A DNA stretch of 64,000 bases from Ferranicluibacter rubi (lineage in GTDB: Bacteria > Pseudomonadota > Alphaproteobacteria > Rhizobiales > Rhizobiaceae): contig NZ_JAANCM010000005.1 in NCBI RefSeq assembly GCF_011603255.1, positions 1-64,000 of the forward strand. Direction: 5' to 3'. The notes below the pieces were generated by a model, which worked only from the letters and a program-made list of their open reading frames with translations, was not told where the DNA came from and searched no databases. Both the position numbers and the translations under genes were made by a program. Shown in pieces: positions 60,519 through 64,000 of this stretch. Position 1 is the stretch's first letter. Each line of letters begins with the position of its first letter.

Positions 60519-62708
60519 ATGTCGACGACGAAGCTTGAAGACGGTGCCGAATCCTACGTGACGCAGGGCGGGATCACCGTCACGCGCCGCCGGCGCGAGG
60601 CGTCCTATGCCGATGCGATTTCCAGCTATGTCGACCAGCTCGACGAGCGGCGCGGCGCGGTGTTCTCGTCCAACTACGAATATCCCGGCCGCTATACCCG
60701 CTGGGACACGGCTATCGTCGATCCGCCGCTCGGCATCTCCTCCTTCGGCCGTTCGCTCTGGATCGAAGCCTATAACGCGCGCGGCGAGGTGTTGCTGGCT
60801 GTGATCGCCGGGCACCTGAAGGGCGTCAAGGACATCACCTTGGGAACCCTGACAGCCCGGCGGCTGGACCTGACGATCGACATGCCGGACCATGTCTTCA
60901 CCGAGGAAGAGCGCTCGAAGACGCCGACTGTCTTCACGGTGCTGCGGGCCGTCACGGGGCTGTTCTTCTCGGCCGAAGATGCGAGCCTCGGCCTTTACGG
61001 TGCTTTCGGCTACGACCTTGCCTTCCAGTTCGATGCCATCGAGCTCAAGCTGAAGCGCCCGGACGATCAGCGCGATATGGTGCTGTTCCTGCCCGACGAG
61101 ATCCTCGTGGTCGATCACTACGCCGCCAAGGCCTGGATCGACCGCTATGATTTCGCGCTCGGCGATCTCTCGACCTTCGGCAAGGCGGGTGACGTCGAGT
61201 CTGAAGCCTTCCGCGTCGTCGACAGCATTCCACCGAAAGGCGACCATCGCCCCGGCGAGTATGCCGAGCTGGTGACCAAGGCCAAGGAAAGCTTCCGTCG
61301 CGGCGATCTGTTCGAGGTCGTTCCCGGCCAGAAATTCTACGAGCGCTGCGACAGCAAGCCGTCGGAGATTTCCAACCGTCTGAAGGCGATCAACCCGTCG
61401 CCTTATTCCTTCTTCATCAATCTCGGGCATCAGGAATATCTGGTCGGAGCCTCGCCGGAGATGTTCGTGCGTGTGTCCGGCCGTCGGATCGAGACCTGCC
61501 CGATCTCCGGGACGATCAAGCGCGGCGATGATCCGATTGCCGACAGCGAACAGATCCTGAAGCTCCTGAACTCCAAGAAGGACGAATCCGAGCTGACCAT
61601 GTGCTCGGACGTCGATCGCAACGACAAGAGCCGCGTCTGCGTGCCCGGTTCGGTCAAGGTCATCGGCCGGCGCCAGATCGAGATGTATTCGCGGCTGATC
61701 CATACGGTAGATCACATCGAAGGGCGCCTGCGAGACGATATGGACGCCTTTGACGGCTTCCTCAGCCACGCTTGGGCCGTGACGGTCACCGGTGCGCCGA
61801 AGCTGTGGGCCATGCGCTTCATCGAAAGCCATGAGAAGAGCCCGCGCGCCTGGTATGGCGGGGCGATCGGCATGGTCGGGTTCAACGGCGACATGAACAC
61901 CGGGCTGACGCTGCGCACCATCCGCATCAAGGATGGCATTGCCGAGGTGCGGGCCGGTGCGACGCTGCTCAACGACAGCGATCCGCACGAGGAAGAAGCC
62001 GAAACCGAACTGAAGGCATCCGCGATGATTGCAGCCATTCGTGACGCGAAATCCGCCAACAGCCATGGCAAGGGCCGCGACGTCGCGCCTGTCGGCACAG
62101 GGGTCAAGATCCTGCTGGTCGATCACGAGGACAGTTTCGTTCACACGCTGGCCAACTATTTCCGCCAGACGGGCGCGACGGTCACCACGGTTCGCTCGCC
62201 GGTCGCCGACAGCATTTTCGACAGCGTGAAGCCAGATCTCGTCGTTCTTTCACCCGGTCCCGGTTCGCCTAGGGATTTCGATTGCAAGGCGACCATCAAG
62301 AAGGCGCGGGCCCACGACCTGCCGATCTTCGGCGTCTGCCTCGGGCTGCAGGCTTTGGCGGAGGCCTATGGTGGCGATCTGCGCCAGCTGGCCGTGCCGA
62401 TGCACGGCAAGCCGTCGCGCATCCGCGTGCTGGAACCGGGCATCGTCTTTTCCGGTCTTGGCAAGGAAGTGACCGTCGGGCGCTATCACTCGATCTTTGC
62501 CGATCCCTCGACCTTGCCGCGTGATTTCATGATTACGGCCGAGAGCGATGACGGCACCATCATGGGGATCGAGCATACCAAGGAGCCCATCGCGGCGGTG
62601 CAGTTCCACCCTGAATCGATCATGACACTGGGCGGCGATGCCGGCATGCGCATGATCGAGAATGTGGTGGCGCATCTGGCCAAGCGCGCCAAGGTGAAAG
62701 CCGCCTGA
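60519..62708 (+). CDS. trpE(G): Anthranilate synthase, fused TrpE-TrpG
   Basis: A 729-aa fusion that makes anthranilate from chorismate and glutamine, the first Trp-specific step. The TrpE part has [46 protein letters not shown] and [12 protein letters not shown]. The glutaminase part starts near residue 529 ([19 protein letters not shown]), with nucleophile Cys607 in [10 protein letters not shown] and the HPESI motif. Fusion of the two is characteristic of Rhizobiales. CGGAGCGAACGA precedes the ATG, downstream of an attenuator. Confidence 0.97.
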   Translation: MSTTKLEDGAESYVTQGGITVTRRRREASYADAISSYVDQLDERRGAVFSSNYEYPGRYTRWDTAIVDPPLGISSFGRSLWIEAYNARGEVLLAVIAGHLKGVKDITLGTLTARRLDLTIDMPDHVFTEEERSKTPTVFTVLRAVTGLFFSAEDASLGLYGAFGYDLAFQFDAIELKLKRPDDQRDMVLFLPDEILVVDHYAAKAWIDRYDFALGDLSTFGKAGDVESEAFRVVDSIPPKGDHRPGEYAELVTKAKESFRRGDLFEVVPGQKFYERCDSKPSEISNRLKAINPSPYSFFINLGHQEYLVGASPEMFVRVSGRRIETCPISGTIKRGDDPIADSEQILKLLNSKKDESELTMCSDVDRNDKSRVCVPGSVKVIGRRQIEMYSRLIHTVDHIEGRLRDDMDAFDGFLSHAWAVTVTGAPKLWAMRFIESHEKSPRAWYGGAIGMVGFNGDMNTGLTLRTIRIKDGIAEVRAGATLLNDSDPHEEEAETELKASAMIAAIRDAKSANSHGKGRDVAPVGTGVKILLVDHEDSFVHTLANYFRQTGATVTTVRSPVADSIFDSVKPDLVVLSPGPGSPRDFDCKATIKKARAHDLPIFGVCLGLQALAEAYGGDLRQLAVPMHGKPSRIRVLEPGIVFSGLGKEVTVGRYHSIFADPSTLPRDFMITAESDDGTIMGIEHTKEPIAAVQFHPESIMTLGGDAGMRMIENVVAHLAKRAKVKAA

Positions 62709-62752
62709 TAAGCTGGATATAACCCGGCTCGGCCTGTTTTGGGGTCTTGCGT

Positions 62753-62783
62753 GCCCGTGCCTTTTCCGCGAAAGGGTGCGGGC
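62753..62783. repeat. Imperfect intergenic hairpin after trpE(G)
   Basis: GCCCG (62753-62757) pairs with CGGGC (62779-62783), and CCTTT/AAAGG forms an inner stem. No T tract follows, so it is a weak terminator candidate or part of a rhizobial intergenic repeat. Confidence 0.35.
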
Positions 62784-62967
62784 AAAAGCGTTTCGAGCAG
62801 AGACATCGAGGCCGCGACCGCTCCATTCGACGGGATGGCCGGCGACCGTGCAGATCAGGCATTCCAGATAATTCCGCATTAAAATACGTCGCGCCGTCGT
62901 CACCATCGCGGCGTCGGGCGTCAACGGCATGAGAGGCTGGCACAGTTGCCGGCCAGAGGTACGTTCC

Positions 62968-63936
62968 ATGACGACGACAAGCACCATCAACCGCGCCCAG
63001 CGGCTCGCCTTCTGGACCATCCCCCTGTCGCTTCTCGTGCTGGCCATGAAAATGGCGGCGTGGTGGTTTACGGGGTCCGTGGCGCTGCTGTCCGATGGCC
63101 TGGAATCGATCGTCAATGTCGTCGCCGCCGTCGTCGCTTTCGTCGTGATCGGCTATGCCGCAAAGCCTGCCGACGACGACCACCCGTTCGGCCATCACAA
63201 GGCCGAATATTTCTCGGCCGTCATCGAGGGCGTGCTGATTGTCGTCGCGGCTCTCGTGATCGTCTACGAGGCGGTGCCGGCGGTTCTTTCGCCGCAGCCG
63301 ATCGAGGCGCCGGCCATCGGTTTTGCGATCAACTTTGCGGCCGGTGTCGTCAACGCGATCTGGGCGACCATTCTGCTGCGCGCCGGAAAGGTATTCCGGT
63401 CGCCGGCGCTGTCGGCCGACGGGCACCACATCATGTCGGATGTGGTCACCTCCGGCGGCGTGCTGGTCGGCCTGCTGCTGGCGATCGTCACGGGCTACAC
63501 CATCCTCGATCCGCTTCTCGCCGTCATCGTCGCAGGCAACATCCTGTTTCAGGGCTGGAAGGTCATCGCCGGCTCGATCAGCGGCTTGATGGACCGGGCG
63601 GTGGAGACCGCGGAAGATGCGGAGATCCGCGCGGCGATTGCGGGCAATGCAGCGGGCTCGCTCGGCGTGCACGACCTGAAGACCCGGCAGGCGGCCTCCG
63701 TCATCTTCGTCGATTTCCACATGGTGGTGCCAGCGGATATGACGGTGGGGGCCGCGCACGATATTTGCGACCGCATCGAAGACGCCATCCGCGCCGTCAA
63801 CGGCGCCGCCAAGATCGCCATTCACATCGAGCCGGAGAGCGAAAAAGCCCACGGCATCCGCGTAAAGGTGACGCCGAGCCACTCCGAGCTGGGTTCAGCC
63901 GACGCACCACGAGACCAAGAAGGAGCAGACACATGA
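62968..63936 (+). CDS. Cation diffusion facilitator (CDF) metal exporter
   Basis: A 322-aa inner-membrane protein with six hydrophobic segments and a C-terminal cytosolic domain. The metal-site motifs are DGLES (first), DDDHPFGHHKAEYFSAVIEG and SADGHHIMSDVVTS. The HxxxD-type pattern suits export of Zn, Mn or Fe, but the metal cannot be told by eye. AGAGGT precedes ATG 62968. Its stop overlaps queF by 4 nt. Confidence 0.9.
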   Translation: MTTTSTINRAQRLAFWTIPLSLLVLAMKMAAWWFTGSVALLSDGLESIVNVVAAVVAFVVIGYAAKPADDDHPFGHHKAEYFSAVIEGVLIVVAALVIVYEAVPAVLSPQPIEAPAIGFAINFAAGVVNAIWATILLRAGKVFRSPALSADGHHIMSDVVTSGGVLVGLLLAIVTGYTILDPLLAVIVAGNILFQGWKVIAGSISGLMDRAVETAEDAEIRAAIAGNAAGSLGVHDLKTRQAASVIFVDFHMVVPADMTVGAAHDICDRIEDAIRAVNGAAKIAIHIEPESEKAHGIRVKVTPSHSELGSADAPRDQEGADT

Positions 63937-64000
63937 GCAAGACCGACGTTTCCGGGTTGTCCATGCTGGGGCAGGCCGTCGCCAGTCCAACCCATCCCGA
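63933..64000 (+). CDS. queF: NADPH-dependent 7-cyano-7-deazaguanine reductase, 3' truncated
   Basis: The first 22 codons (MSKTDVSGLSMLGQAVASPTHP) match the N-terminus of QueF, which reduces preQ0 to preQ1 in queuosine biosynthesis. AAGGAG lies upstream, and the ATG overlaps the stop of the CDF gene (ATGA). The rest lies beyond the window. Confidence 0.78.
   Translation, partial: MSKTDVSGLSMLGQAVASPTHP

Noticed and set aside
60363-62144. Long minus-strand frame opposite trpE(G)
   Set aside because: Antisense of a complete fused anthranilate synthase and overlaps the attenuator; no domain seen.
1-64000. tRNA, rRNA, CRISPR array, insertion sequence or prophage
   Set aside because: No T-loop-like GTTCGAATCC patterns with cloverleaf context, no regularly spaced direct repeats, and no transposase, integrase or phage structural genes were seen on reading both strands.

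Overview
The window reads as chromosome of an alphaproteobacterium of the family Rhizobiaceae (the Agrobacterium, Rhizobium, Sinorhizobium or Shinella neighbourhood). The main support is the gbpR-chvE-gguA-gguB-gguC sugar-uptake block, a fused trpE(G) behind a three-tryptophan leader peptide, choXWV choline transport, a NolR-like ArsR regulator, a BacA/SbmA transporter, an FeS-cluster photolyase and generally high GC. The genus cannot be settled from the sequence alone. The first 14 bases are library adapter (Tn5 mosaic end), so position 1 is a contig end and the first gene is cut.

Layout. 0-4.5 kb: truncated short-chain dehydrogenase, FeS (6-4)-type photolyase, inositol dehydrogenase-like gene, DUF3329 membrane protein, J-domain protein. 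4.6-10.9 kb: LysR regulator GbpR divergent from chvE-gguABC, with hairpins after chvE and after gguB. 10.9-11.6 kb: Phd/VapC toxin-antitoxin pair. 11.7-14.9 kb: minus-strand operon of circularly permuted ATP-grasp, alpha-E and transglutaminase-like proteins, a conserved set of unknown product. 15.1-21.0 kb: RhlE helicase, the two halves of MnmC as separate divergent genes, and small TPR, PRC-barrel and DUF1045 proteins.

21.2-34.3 kb is a purine catabolism region. puuE-uraD-allA-uraH run on the plus strand. guaD-puuD and xdhA-xdhB-xdhC run on the minus strand, with a GcvA-type LysR regulator, an LldD-type 2-hydroxyacid oxidase and a PemK-type toxin-antitoxin pair in between. Together they would take guanine through xanthine, urate, 5-hydroxyisourate, OHCU and allantoin to allantoate, and ureidoglycolate to glyoxylate and urea. 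No allantoate-to-ureidoglycolate enzyme is visible in the window. Adenine deaminase lies apart at 46.8-48.5 kb.

34.5-50.4 kb: LLM flavoprotein, methionine aminopeptidase paralogue plus MFS transporter, BacA/SbmA (with a low-GC stretch), polysaccharide deacetylase, NnrU, a membrane-anchored TPR protein with Der GTPase, KDG kinase-like sugar kinase, GH13 alpha-glucosidase, a ParE-like toxin-antitoxin pair, adenine deaminase and two overlapping esterase genes. 50.4-64 kb: class III aminotransferase, NolR-like regulator, HugZ-like protein, choXWV, thymidine kinase, cytochrome c, DUF2333, extensin-like peptidase, trpL-trpE(G), a CDF metal transporter and the start of queF.

I see no rRNA, tRNA, CRISPR array, insertion sequence or prophage. 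The points most worth a second look are the ATP-grasp/alpha-E/transglutaminase operon, the complete trp attenuator, a near-perfect 50-nt inverted repeat inside the xdh operon, the palindromes upstream of xdhA and choX, and hairpins that separate binding-protein genes from their permease genes.
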